This document shows positions 27,260 to 35,297 of a stretch of 64,000 nucleotides of DNA, in pieces. The stretch is from CBDUBH01 sp965365345 (GTDB lineage Bacteria; Bacteroidota; Ignavibacteria; Ignavibacteriales; SURF-24). Made by a program: the position numbers and the translations under genes. The stretch is from NCBI GenBank assembly GCA_965365345.1, contig CBDUBH010000001.1, positions 1 to 64,000 of the forward strand, read 5' to 3'. A model generated the notes under the pieces. It was not told where the DNA came from. It saw only the letters and a program-made list of their open reading frames with translations, and did not search any database. How positions within the stretch are numbered: position 1 is the first letter of the stretch; every line of letters starts with the position of its first letter.

Positions 27260-28126
27260 ATGAAAATTCAGATCGAAGAAAAATTCATACAATTTGATGA
27301 TAGAAATTTATACGCTAAATTAATTTCATCCCAAAATGGCAATTCTAAAATTGCGGTGTATCTTCACGGCGGCGGAATTTACGGCAACAGCAGTTTAGTT
27401 GAGCGTCCTGCAAAATTTCTTTTAGAGCAAAATGCCTTCGGTAAAATTATTTTATTTGATAGATTAGGATTCGGGAAAAGTTCTCCGCTAACGAAAACAA
27501 TTACAAATCGTGAGCAGGCAGAAATAATAAAGATCGCAATCAAAAAATTAATTGACGAAAATTCATATACACTGATTTGTTCATCATACGGTGGATTGAC
27601 GGGATTGTGGCTTGCTCATTTTGACAATTCCGCAAATAAAATTTATTTAATGGCTTCATCTCCATCTTTAAATTCCCCAAATTTTCTATACCGGTTTTTA
27701 GGCAAAGCAAAATTATTGAAATTATTTTTTAAGCTGACTGTCTTTTTATTTCTTGGAAGATCTAAAAATAATAATTTTTCACAAGATGAATTTTACAATG
27801 CAAAAAAATATATTGACTTTACAAAAACCGGAATTAAAAGTATTAAAAATATTAAAAGGAAAAGTATTAATTCAGTCTTTTTGAATATTGATTCAATGTT
27901 CAAAAAAGAAAATTTATCGTTTCCAATTGAACTAAAAATTAGAAAAGAGGTAATTCAAATTGTCGGTAGTGAAGATGAATTCTGGAAAAAACCTATCGGA
28001 AAATCTTATCTTAAAAATTATGAATCTTTCAAACGCATTGAAATTAAAGGCGCAAATCATAAAGATTTAATTTTACGCATGAAAGAATTTCATGAGATCA
28101 TTATAAACAACGAGCTTAACACTTAA
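27260..28126 (+). CDS. Alpha/beta-hydrolase-like protein
   Basis: 288 residues from the ATG at 27260; an in-frame TTG at 27239 overlaps the antiporter stop and is less likely. Alpha/beta-hydrolase landmarks: oxyanion loop VYLHGGGIYGNSS, strand IILFDRLGFGKSSPL, nucleophile elbow CSSYGGLTG (Cys replaces the first Gly of GxSxG), acid in IVGSEDEFW and the C-terminal His in IKGANHKDLIL. No N-terminal signal, so probably cytoplasmic. Substrate unknown. Close downstream of the antiporter gene, so possibly co-transcribed. Confidence 0.7.
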   Translation: MKIQIEEKFIQFDDRNLYAKLISSQNGNSKIAVYLHGGGIYGNSSLVERPAKFLLEQNAFGKIILFDRLGFGKSSPLTKTITNREQAEIIKIAIKKLIDENSYTLICSSYGGLTGLWLAHFDNSANKIYLMASSPSLNSPNFLYRFLGKAKLLKLFFKLTVFLFLGRSKNNNFSQDEFYNAKKYIDFTKTGIKSIKNIKRKSINSVFLNIDSMFKKENLSFPIELKIRKEVIQIVGSEDEFWKKPIGKSYLKNYESFKRIEIKGANHKDLILRMKEFHEIIINNELNT

Positions 28127-28130
28127 ATGT

Positions 28131-28159
28131 TTGACAATTATTAACAATTGTTTATATTA
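28131..28159 (+). promoter_or_regulatory. Candidate sigma70-type promoter upstream of the ferredoxin-like gene
   Basis: TTGACA at 28131-28136 and TATATT at 28153-28158 with a 16-bp spacer. The 10-bp palindrome AACAATTGTT (28143-28152) fills the spacer and may be a repressor site. The Bacteroidota group often uses a different promoter consensus, so this remains tentative. Confidence 0.4.
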
Positions 28160-28301
28160 AAATTAACATGAGGGCGCATTCATTTCTTAAAAATATATTC
28201 ATTTCTTTTTCAGGTAAAGTTTTTGTCATTGAAAGAAATTTAATATTTCGAGAATTTCTTTCGAAAATAAAATATGAATAATTTTCCCTACAGGAGGGAA
28301 T

Positions 28302-28592
28302 ATGACAACTTACAAAGTCTTATTTATTGCACCCGATGGCAATAAATACGTGATCAATATTGACGGATCTCAAAGTGCCGTTGATGCAGCACGTGAAGCA
28401 GGACTTAATTTACCCGAGAGTTCTTTACTTTCATGGTGCTTTTCAGATCCGGTTGAAAAATCTTCAACAGAAGATAATAATTCTTTGAATTATATTGATT
28501 CTCTATTAAATTTACCTGATGAAGATCAATTTTATTCTAAAGAATTAAAGACTGCGAGAAAAGCCAATTATGGAAAAAGAATTTTGGGATGA
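28302..28592 (+). CDS. Plant-type ferredoxin-like protein lacking most cluster cysteines
   Basis: 96 residues. The N-terminal half reads like a plant/cyanobacterial [2Fe-2S] ferredoxin (TYKVLFIAPDGNKYVINIDG, SAVDAAREAGLNLPES), and a later DEDQ...LKTA segment lines up with the family's DDDQ...LTC. When aligned by eye, the four cluster positions (CxxxxCxxC then C) become S41, C46, D49 and A85, so a normal cluster cannot be held. Other frames do not restore the cysteines, so this is not a simple frameshift. A strong AGGAGGG lies at 28292-28298. The last 23 bp overlap the methyltransferase gene, implying coupled translation. Function unknown. Confidence 0.65.
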   Translation: MTTYKVLFIAPDGNKYVINIDGSQSAVDAAREAGLNLPESSLLSWCFSDPVEKSSTEDNNSLNYIDSLLNLPDEDQFYSKELKTARKANYGKRILG

Positions 28593-29169
28593 GCGTTTTT
28601 CACAAACTGATTTTGTTTACGGAAAAGAACCGAACGATTTTTTAAAAACTGAACTTGCTGATTTGCCCGCCGGAAAAATTTTATTTTTGGGCGAAGGCGA
28701 AGGTAGAAATGCTGTCTATGCCGCAAAACTCGGCTGGCAAGCTGATGCTGTTGATTTTAGCGAATCTGCAAAACAAAAAGCACTTAAATTAGCCGAAGAA
28801 AATTTAGTTTCGGTAAATTATTTTATTGCCGATATTACCGCATTTACTCCGCCAAACAATTTTTATGATGCCGCCGCGCTTATCTTTGTACATTTACCGG
28901 AAGAAGAAAGAATTCATGTTCATAAAAAAGTGATTGATTCGTTAAAGCCGGGCGGAACTTTGATTTTAGAATCTTTTGAGAAAGATCAAATTTCAAAAAA
29001 CTCCGGCGGACCTAAAAACATTGATCATCTTTATTCACTCGAAAATATTGCCACTGATTTTATTGATCTTGATTTCACCACATTCAAAAAAGAAGTTTTA
29101 CATCTTACCGAAGGAAAATTCCATTCAGGTGAAGCTGTTGTAATCCGCTTTTCAGGAAAAAAAGTTTAA
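28570..29169 (+). CDS. Class I SAM-dependent methyltransferase, TehB-like
   Basis: 199 residues. WDERFSQTDFVYGKEPNDFL at the N-terminus is typical of the TehB/thiopurine-methyltransferase-like group. SAM motif I is LFLGEGEGRNAVYAAKLG, followed by the acidic VDFSESAKQKA, then IADITAF and the post-motif LKPGGTLILESF. It likely methylates a small molecule or a chalcogen/metalloid oxyanion in the cytoplasm; the substrate is not determined by the sequence. It starts inside the ferredoxin-like gene (23-bp overlap) and ends 84 bp before the TetR gene. Confidence 0.85.
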   Translation: MEKEFWDERFSQTDFVYGKEPNDFLKTELADLPAGKILFLGEGEGRNAVYAAKLGWQADAVDFSESAKQKALKLAEENLVSVNYFIADITAFTPPNNFYDAAALIFVHLPEEERIHVHKKVIDSLKPGGTLILESFEKDQISKNSGGPKNIDHLYSLENIATDFIDLDFTTFKKEVLHLTEGKFHSGEAVVIRFSGKKV

Positions 29170-29177
29170 ACATTCCG

Positions 29178-29243
29178 GAAACTGATATTGATATTTTAGT
29201 TTCTGTTTGTTAAATTGGAAACTAAGAAAACGATTTTAGTTTC
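29178..29243. promoter_or_regulatory. Array of four alternating GAAACT/AGTTTC half-sites at 20-bp steps
   Basis: GAAACT at 29178 and 29218, AGTTTC at 29198 and 29238: exact 20-bp steps with alternating orientation. This makes two tandem GAAACT-N14-AGTTTC dyads (29178-29203 and 29218-29243) sharing GGAAACT and ATTTTAGTTTCTG. It lies directly upstream of the TetR-family gene and its efflux operon and is a good candidate for its operator. Confidence 0.7.
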
Positions 29244-29253
29244 TGAGGGATTA

Positions 29254-29886
29254 ATGACAAAACAAAAACTTCAACTTAACGAAGAACAAATTTTACTTAT
29301 TGAAAGAATTTCCGGCATCTTTATTTCGGAAGGATTTTCAAAAGTATCAATGGATGAACTTGCTTCTTCATTAAAAATCAGTAAAAAAACCATCTATAAA
29401 AATTTTGCTTCGAAAGAAATTCTTATTGAAAAAATTATGCTTTTTATTATCAGTAAAATTGAAAAAAGCGTTTCTGAAATTGTAAATTCCAATCAAAATG
29501 CGATTTTGAAATTAACTAATCTGTTGGAATTTTTCGGAAATTCATTCATCAATGTTGGGGAAAAAATCTTAAAAGACATTGAATTGAATTTTCCTTCACT
29601 TTGGAAAAAGATAGATAAAATCAGAAGTCAGATCATCAGAGAAAATTTTACAAAAATGATTGCACAGGGTAAAAAAGAAGGATTGATAATTGATAAACCC
29701 GATGAACTTATTCTTACTATTTACATCTCGGCTATCCGGTCAGTGGTAAATCCACAATTCATTATTCAAAATAATTTATCGTTCAAAGAAGCAATGGATA
29801 ACACTTTTGATATTTTGCTTAACGGAATTTCTACAACGAAAGGAAAGAATATCTTTTACAAAAAATTTAGCGGAACACAAAAATGA
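29254..29886 (+). CDS. TetR/AcrR-family transcriptional regulator of the efflux operon
   Basis: 210 residues from the ATG at 29254. The N-terminal TetR helix-turn-helix is clear: GFSKVSMDELASSLKISKKTIYKNFASKEILIEKIM. The rest is a helical ligand-binding domain. The ATG at 29254 has GAGGGA at 29245-29250; the in-frame TTG at 29215 lies inside the repeat array and is unlikely. The stop overlaps the start of the HlyD-type gene (ATGA), so the regulator is the first gene of its own operon. By order it corresponds to CecR (YbiH) of the enterobacterial cecR-ybhGFSR operon, though orthology is inferred. Confidence 0.88.
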   Translation: MTKQKLQLNEEQILLIERISGIFISEGFSKVSMDELASSLKISKKTIYKNFASKEILIEKIMLFIISKIEKSVSEIVNSNQNAILKLTNLLEFFGNSFINVGEKILKDIELNFPSLWKKIDKIRSQIIRENFTKMIAQGKKEGLIIDKPDELILTIYISAIRSVVNPQFIIQNNLSFKEAMDNTFDILLNGISTTKGKNIFYKKFSGTQK

Positions 29887-30854
29887 ATTTAATAAATTTT
29901 TTTTTCGCCGGCATGATTTTGTTTTTTATTTACGGCTGCGAAAACGGTAATGAAAATTTAATTGAAGCTTCAGGAAATATTGAAGCTATAAATGTTACAA
30001 TTTCAGCAAAGGGTTCAGGCGAGATAAAAGAAATTTTGAAAGATGAAGGTGAAGAAGTTAAAGTCGGTGACACTTTAATGCTGATTGATCACGAACTTTC
30101 TGATTATCAACTTGCACAGGCACAGGCGCAAGTTGATGCAGCGCAGGCACAAGTGAATTTGCTTAAAAGCGGCGCACGAAAAGAAGATAAAGCACAGGCG
30201 CAAAATTCGGTTGCGCAGGCAAAAATAAATTTGGAATCAGCTCAGAATGATTTTAAAAGATTTTCAAATCTTTATGAATCAAAAGTTATAACTAAAAAAC
30301 AATTTGAAGATGCAAAAGCGCGTTTGGATATATCCGAAAATCAATTTCATTCCGCGCAGGAAAATTTAAATAAAGTAAATAATCTTGCGCGTCCCGAAGA
30401 AATAAAACAAGCCGAAGCAAATTTGAACCGCGCAAAAGCAAATCTCGATCTTATAAAAAAGAATATAAAAGATAGTTATATTAATTCGCCTGTAAACGGT
30501 ATCATCGTAAAAAAGTTTGCAGAAAAAGGCGAAACAGTTTCACCCGCATCATCTTTATTCAGAATTTCAAATTTGAAAATTGTTGAACTTACAATTTATG
30601 TATCGGAAAAAGAATTGGGAAAAGTAAAACTCGGACAAAAAGTAAAGATCAATGTTGATGCTTTTCCTGAAAAAGATTTTGCCGGTGAAGTAATTTACAT
30701 ATCGCCCGAAGCTGAATTTACTCCGAAAAATATTCAGACAAAAGATGAACGCACTAAATTGGTTTTTGAAGTTAAGGTACAAGTCCCTAATCCGAATTAC
30801 GAACTTAAAGCAGGAATGCCGGCTGATGCAACAATTGATTTAAATGAAAATTGA
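29883..30854 (+). CDS. HlyD-type membrane-fusion lipoprotein of an ABC-2 efflux system
   Basis: 323 residues. A lipoprotein signal (MNLINFFFAGMILFFIYGC, lipidated Cys at residue 19) anchors it. Biotinyl-lipoyl-like halves (GNIEAINVTISAKGSGEIKEILKDEGEEVKVGDTLMLID and the later NSPVNGIIVKKFAEKGETVSPASSLFRI) flank a long coiled-coil hairpin (AQAQVDAAQAQVNLL ... KQAEANLNRAKANLDLIKK). The C-terminal beta-barrel contains VKLGQKVKINVDAFP. Equivalent to YbhG. It connects the ABC transporter to the periplasm and, probably, an outer-membrane channel that is not encoded here. Confidence 0.92.
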   Translation: MNLINFFFAGMILFFIYGCENGNENLIEASGNIEAINVTISAKGSGEIKEILKDEGEEVKVGDTLMLIDHELSDYQLAQAQAQVDAAQAQVNLLKSGARKEDKAQAQNSVAQAKINLESAQNDFKRFSNLYESKVITKKQFEDAKARLDISENQFHSAQENLNKVNNLARPEEIKQAEANLNRAKANLDLIKKNIKDSYINSPVNGIIVKKFAEKGETVSPASSLFRISNLKIVELTIYVSEKELGKVKLGQKVKINVDAFPEKDFAGEVIYISPEAEFTPKNIQTKDERTKLVFEVKVQVPNPNYELKAGMPADATIDLNEN

Positions 30855-30874
30855 TTCAGTATTCATTTTTGAAA

Positions 30875-31792
30875 ATGGAAAACATAATTAAAATAAATGA
30901 TCTGTATAAAAATTATTCCGGAACAGAAGCGGTAAACGGAATTTCGCTTGAAGTTTTTAAAGGTGAAATGTTCGGATTGGTAGGTCCTGATGGAGCCGGC
31001 AAAACAACCGTGATAAGAATTCTTTGCGGACTTTTAATAAAAAATAAAGGCGATGTTGAAATTTTAGGGATGAACATCGAAAATAATTTAAATAAAATTA
31101 AGGATGAGATTGGTTATCTTTCGCAAAAATTCAGTTTGTACGGAGATCTTTCAGTTGATGAAAATATTGAGTTCTTTGCGGAAATCCATAATGTAAAAAA
31201 TTACAAATCACGCAGAGATGAACTTCTTGAATTTACGCGGCTTACTCCTTTCAGAAGAAGATTGGCGGAAAATCTTTCGGGCGGAATGAAACAAAAACTT
31301 GCGCTTGCCTGCACTTTAATTCACAAACCGCAGATCATTTTTCTTGATGAACCAACCACGGGAGTTGATCCTGTTTCGCGAAGGGATTTTTGGAAGATCC
31401 TTTCCGATCTTTTAAAAGAAAAGATAACAATTTTTATGAGCACTCCTTACCTTGACGAAGCAGAGCGATGCAACAGAGTTGCGCTTATGAATAAAGGAAA
31501 GATCATCAGTTTGGATACACCGAAAAACATTAAAGAAAATCTAAATAAAGATGTTGCCGAAATTATTTGTCAGCCGATACGCAGCGCTTATAATTTGATA
31601 AAAGAAAAAACGGATTTCGAAGTTCAACTATTTGGCGATAGATTAAATGTTGTTGTTAATGATTTCGAAAAAGATATTTCAGATTTACAAATTTTATTGA
31701 ACAACCATTCAATAGTTTTTAATGAAAGCAGAAAAATTCCGCCATCGCTTGAAAATGTTTTTATTCACCTTGTAACAAAAAATCAATCATAA
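30875..31792 (+). CDS. ABC transporter ATP-binding protein, first of a split YbhF pair
   Basis: 305 residues from the ATG at 30875; an in-frame TTG at 30851 overlaps the previous stop. Walker A is GPDGAGKTT, signature LSGGMKQK, Walker B IIFLDEPTTGVDP. The H-loop position reads STPYLDEAERC, with Pro in place of the usual His, which is often seen in the first half of YbhF-type pairs and suggests a weak or non-hydrolysing site. Corresponds to the N-terminal half of E. coli YbhF. The next gene begins two bases after its stop. Confidence 0.93.
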   Translation: MENIIKINDLYKNYSGTEAVNGISLEVFKGEMFGLVGPDGAGKTTVIRILCGLLIKNKGDVEILGMNIENNLNKIKDEIGYLSQKFSLYGDLSVDENIEFFAEIHNVKNYKSRRDELLEFTRLTPFRRRLAENLSGGMKQKLALACTLIHKPQIIFLDEPTTGVDPVSRRDFWKILSDLLKEKITIFMSTPYLDEAERCNRVALMNKGKIISLDTPKNIKENLNKDVAEIICQPIRSAYNLIKEKTDFEVQLFGDRLNVVVNDFEKDISDLQILLNNHSIVFNESRKIPPSLENVFIHLVTKNQS

Positions 31793-31794
31793 AA

Positions 31795-32730
31795 ATGAAT
31801 TCGATTGAAGTAAATAGTTTAACAAAAAAGTTTGGCAAATTTATATCGGTTGATAATATTTCTTTCAATGTAAAGCAAGGTGAAATTTTTGGATTTTTAG
31901 GAGCAAACGGCGCGGGAAAATCAACTACAATAAAAATGCTTTGCGGAATTTTAGAACCGACTTCCGGAGATGCGTTTGTCGGCGGATTCAGCATTATGAA
32001 TCAGCCGGATAAAGTTAAAACTCAGATCGGTTATATGTCGCAAAGATTTTCTTTGTACAATGATTTAACGGTTGAAGAAAATATAAATTTTTTCGGCGGA
32101 ATTTACGGACTTTCAGGAAATCTTTTGAATGAAAGAAAAAACTGGGTTTTAAAAGTTGCCGATCTTCACGGTAAAAATAACATAATAACCGGCTCGCTTC
32201 CCGGCGGAATAAAACAAAGACTGGCTTTGGGAACTGCTGTAATTCACAAACCTAAAATTGTTTTTTTAGATGAACCGACAAGCGGAGTTGACCCGATCTC
32301 GCGCAGGAATTTTTGGGATTTAATAAACGAACTTTCAGCCGCTGGAACTACAATTTTTGTTACCACACATTATCTTGATGAAGCCGAATTTTGCAACAAT
32401 ATAATTCTTATAAATGCCGGAAAACTTATTGCCGAAGGAGGTTCAAAAGAATTAAAAACGAAATACATAAAAAATACAATTCTGGAAATTGAAACAGCAA
32501 AAACAATTGATGCTCTGGAAATTCTTTCCAATCAAAATTGGGTTGATGAAATTTCAATATTCGGAAATTATATTCATTTAAATGTTGAAGATGAAAATTT
32601 TGCCCGCGATAAAATTCATAAAATTTTATTAAACGAAAATTCAATTGAAGTAAAACGAATAGATAAAATTGTGCCCACACTTGAAGATGTTTTTATTCAT
32701 CTTTTAGAAAAGGATAAAAAAAATGTTTAA
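31795..32730 (+). CDS. ABC transporter ATP-binding protein, second of a split YbhF pair
   Basis: 311 residues. Walker A GANGAGKST, Walker B IVFLDEPTSGVDP and an intact H-loop His in TTHYLDEAEFC, but the signature is LPGGIKQR rather than LSGG. The signature here pairs with the other subunit's Walker A, so the two ATPases together likely make one good and one degenerate site. Corresponds to the C-terminal half of E. coli YbhF. The end overlaps the first permease gene by 8 bp. Confidence 0.93.
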   Translation: MNSIEVNSLTKKFGKFISVDNISFNVKQGEIFGFLGANGAGKSTTIKMLCGILEPTSGDAFVGGFSIMNQPDKVKTQIGYMSQRFSLYNDLTVEENINFFGGIYGLSGNLLNERKNWVLKVADLHGKNNIITGSLPGGIKQRLALGTAVIHKPKIVFLDEPTSGVDPISRRNFWDLINELSAAGTTIFVTTHYLDEAEFCNNIILINAGKLIAEGGSKELKTKYIKNTILEIETAKTIDALEILSNQNWVDEISIFGNYIHLNVEDENFARDKIHKILLNENSIEVKRIDKIVPTLEDVFIHLLEKDKKNV

Positions 32731-33856
32731 CAGAATTTGGGCAATCGCAAAAAAAGAAACGCGGCAAATGCTTCGCGATGTCAGATTACTTGCCGTAATA
32801 TTTATCTTTCCTGTTTTTCTTTTGGCTGTATTCGGTTACGCAATTAATTTTGATGTAACACATATCAAAATGAAAATTCTCGATAACGATAAATCTCCTG
32901 AAAGCCGAGAATTTATTAGCTCTTTGGTTAATTCAGAATATTTTGATCTGCTTGATTATATAGAAAACCAAAATGAGATTCAAAAAATTTTAGATAAAAA
33001 AGAAGCGCAATTAATTGCTGTATTTCCTAATGATTTTTCCGAAAAAATTAATTCAAAAGAGAATGCAAAGATTCAATTTTTGATTGATGGAGTTGACGGA
33101 AACACAGCAACGATAATTAAAAATTATGTTAATGCGGTTACTTCAACTTATTCGCAAAAAATTTCAAATGAATTTTTGGAATTACAGGGAATTAAAATAA
33201 ATCCGCCTGTAAATCTTCAACCGAGATTTTGGTACAACCCCGAATTAAAATCCACGCATTTTCTTTTGCCGGGATTGATATCAATGATCTTAATTGTAAC
33301 TTCTGTAATTACAATTTCACTTTCCATAGTTCGTGAAAAAGAGCGCGGAACAATTGAACAGATAAATGTTTCGCCACTTTCAACTTTGGAATTACTTATC
33401 GGAAAAACTTTTCCTTACATAATTACCTCATTAATAAACGCTTCACTGATTTTAATTGCGGGATTTTTACTTTTCGGAATTGTAATTAAAGGCAGTATTT
33501 TCTGGCTTATCGTAAGCACTTCAATTTTTCTTTTTGCTTCTCTTTGTTTGGGAATTTTTATTTCAACTATTTCGGATTCGCAGCAAGTTGCATTTCAACT
33601 TTCAACAATAATATCAATGCTTCCGGCAATAATTTTATCCGGATTTATTTTCCCGATTGAAAGCATGCCTTTTTCGGTTCAGCTTTTAACAAATGTAACT
33701 CCGGCAAAATTTTACATTGTTGCATTACGAAATATTTTGCTAAAAGGAGTTGGCGTTGAATCTTTTTGGCAGCAATTAATTTATCTTTTAATTTTTTCTG
33801 GTGTTCTTCTCGGTTTATCAACAATTATTTACAGAAAAAAATCTGCGGAAGTTTGA
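32723..33856 (+). CDS. ABC-2 type permease, YbhS-like
   Basis: 377 residues. The N-terminal membrane helix (LLAVIFIFPVFLLAVFGYAINF) precedes a large periplasmic domain (about residues 45-180) with WYNPELKSTHFLLPG at its end, then five membrane segments containing IVREKERGTIEQINVSPLSTLELLIGK, the hallmark of the ABC2_membrane_3 family. Starts 8 bp inside the ATPase gene. It pairs with the next permease to form the export channel; by analogy to E. coli YbhGFSR the substrates may be small toxic organic compounds. Confidence 0.9.
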   Translation: MFNRIWAIAKKETRQMLRDVRLLAVIFIFPVFLLAVFGYAINFDVTHIKMKILDNDKSPESREFISSLVNSEYFDLLDYIENQNEIQKILDKKEAQLIAVFPNDFSEKINSKENAKIQFLIDGVDGNTATIIKNYVNAVTSTYSQKISNEFLELQGIKINPPVNLQPRFWYNPELKSTHFLLPGLISMILIVTSVITISLSIVREKERGTIEQINVSPLSTLELLIGKTFPYIITSLINASLILIAGFLLFGIVIKGSIFWLIVSTSIFLFASLCLGIFISTISDSQQVAFQLSTIISMLPAIILSGFIFPIESMPFSVQLLTNVTPAKFYIVALRNILLKGVGVESFWQQLIYLLIFSGVLLGLSTIIYRKKSAEV

Positions 33857-33863
33857 GGCGAAA

Positions 33864-34991
33864 TTGAAGATCATAATCAACATAATTATAAAAGAATTTT
33901 TGCAGTTCAGGCGCGATCCCAAAATGTTTCGCATAATTTTGATCGCTCCCGTGCTTCAAGTTTTATTCTTAGGTTACGCAGCAACCTTTGATGTAAATGA
34001 TTTAACTCTTGCGGTTTTGGATTTTGATAATTCTATTGAATCACGAAAATTAATTGAAAACTACAAAAGCTCAGGATATTTCGAAGTAAAATTATATCCT
34101 GAAAATTATGATGAAATTACAAAAGAAATTGACAACGGAAATATTTTAACCGGACTTATAATTCCAAAAGATTTCGAAAAAGAAATTAAAAACAGTAGAA
34201 CTTCAAACGTACAATTAATTATTGATGGCTCTGATGGAAACAAGGCATCCATAGCATTTGGTTATGCACAATCAATAACATCAAATTTTTCCAGATCGAT
34301 TTTGCTTGATAAAATGGAAAGAAGCGGTAGAGAATTTAAAAATGCAAGCGTTACTCCCGAAACAAGAGTCTGGTATAATCCTGAATTAAAGACAAGAAAT
34401 TTTATGGTGCCAAGCATCACAGCCTTAATTTTAATGCTTGTAACTTCACTTTTAACTTCACTGGCTATTGTAAAAGAAAAAGAAATCGGAACTTTGGAAC
34501 AATTAATTGTAACTCCAATTAAGCCATATCAATTAATTATTGGTAAATTAATTCCGTTCGTAATTTTAGGCTTCGCTTCGGTACTTTTGGTAAATTCTGT
34601 AATGATCTTTTGGTTTGGAATTCCGGTAAGAGGAAATTTTTTATTTCTGCTTTTTGCTTCTTTTATTTTCATACTTTCAACTTTAGGAATCGGATTATTT
34701 GTTTCCACAATATCAAAAAATCAGCAGCAGGCAATGATGATCACAAATTTTGCAGTAATAATGCCGATGATCTATCTTTCCGGGTTTGCATTTCCTATTG
34801 AAAATATGCCGGGTTTGATCAAATATTCTACTTATTTAATTCCGCTTAAATATTTCATTACTATAATTCGCGGAGTTGTTTTAAAAGGAATAGGATTTTC
34901 CGAACTTTGGTTTGAACTTTTAATTTTACTGCTAATGGGAATTTTCATTTTATTCATAAGTGTTTTAAGATTTAATAAAAGATTGGAATGA
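33864..34991 (+). CDS. ABC-2 type permease, YbhR-like
   Basis: 375 residues from the TTG at 33864, 7 bases after the upstream stop, with GAGG at 33855-33858 before it; the frame is open to an ATG at 33801 inside the upstream gene but that would give a foreign N-terminal extension. Same architecture as the preceding permease: one N-terminal helix (IILIAPVLQVLFLGYAATF), a periplasmic domain, WYNPELKTRNFMVPS, five C-terminal helices and IVKEKEIGTLEQLIVTPIKPYQLIIGK. The last gene of the regulator-HlyD-ATPase-ATPase-permease-permease operon. Confidence 0.88.
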   Translation: MKIIINIIIKEFLQFRRDPKMFRIILIAPVLQVLFLGYAATFDVNDLTLAVLDFDNSIESRKLIENYKSSGYFEVKLYPENYDEITKEIDNGNILTGLIIPKDFEKEIKNSRTSNVQLIIDGSDGNKASIAFGYAQSITSNFSRSILLDKMERSGREFKNASVTPETRVWYNPELKTRNFMVPSITALILMLVTSLLTSLAIVKEKEIGTLEQLIVTPIKPYQLIIGKLIPFVILGFASVLLVNSVMIFWFGIPVRGNFLFLLFASFIFILSTLGIGLFVSTISKNQQQAMMITNFAVIMPMIYLSGFAFPIENMPGLIKYSTYLIPLKYFITIIRGVVLKGIGFSELWFELLILLLMGIFILFISVLRFNKRLE

Positions 34992-35297
34992 ATTTTTAAT
35001 GGAAAAAGTAAAATGGGAAATAAAATTTCTGTTGTTTTTTTGTCATTGCGAGGAGTCCCGATTTAATCGTGACGACAAAGCAATCTCTATTTCTAATCGT
35101 TTAGACTTCAAATTCTTTGGGAACAAATTTTAATAATTGCCCGAATCAAATGATAAAATTTATAAACAAAATTCCAAAATTTTCAATGTTGAATTTCATA
35201 TTATAATTATAAAAATTCTTTTATTGGCATAAATTTCTTTTACAATTAAATTTTCTTATGCAAATTTTCGAAAATGATTTAACAATTAATTTTTCAA
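34992..35297. other. Intergenic region after the efflux operon
   Basis: No gene seen; one dispersed repeat at 35041-35090, then AT-rich sequence. Confidence 0.6.
35041..35090. repeat. Dispersed TGTCATTGCGAGGAG repeat
   Basis: TGTCATTGCGAGGAGTCCCG, then ATTTAATCGTGACGACAAAGCAATCTC: a rearranged member of the 506-570 family with a CCCGATTTAATC core resembling the 611-627 stem. Confidence 0.65.

Noticed and set aside
28168..28281. 37-codon frame (MRAHSFLKNIFISF...) upstream of the ferredoxin-like gene
   Set aside because: No ribosome site before its ATG, no hydrophobic or conserved pattern; it may be untranslated leader. A leader peptide cannot be excluded but is not supported.
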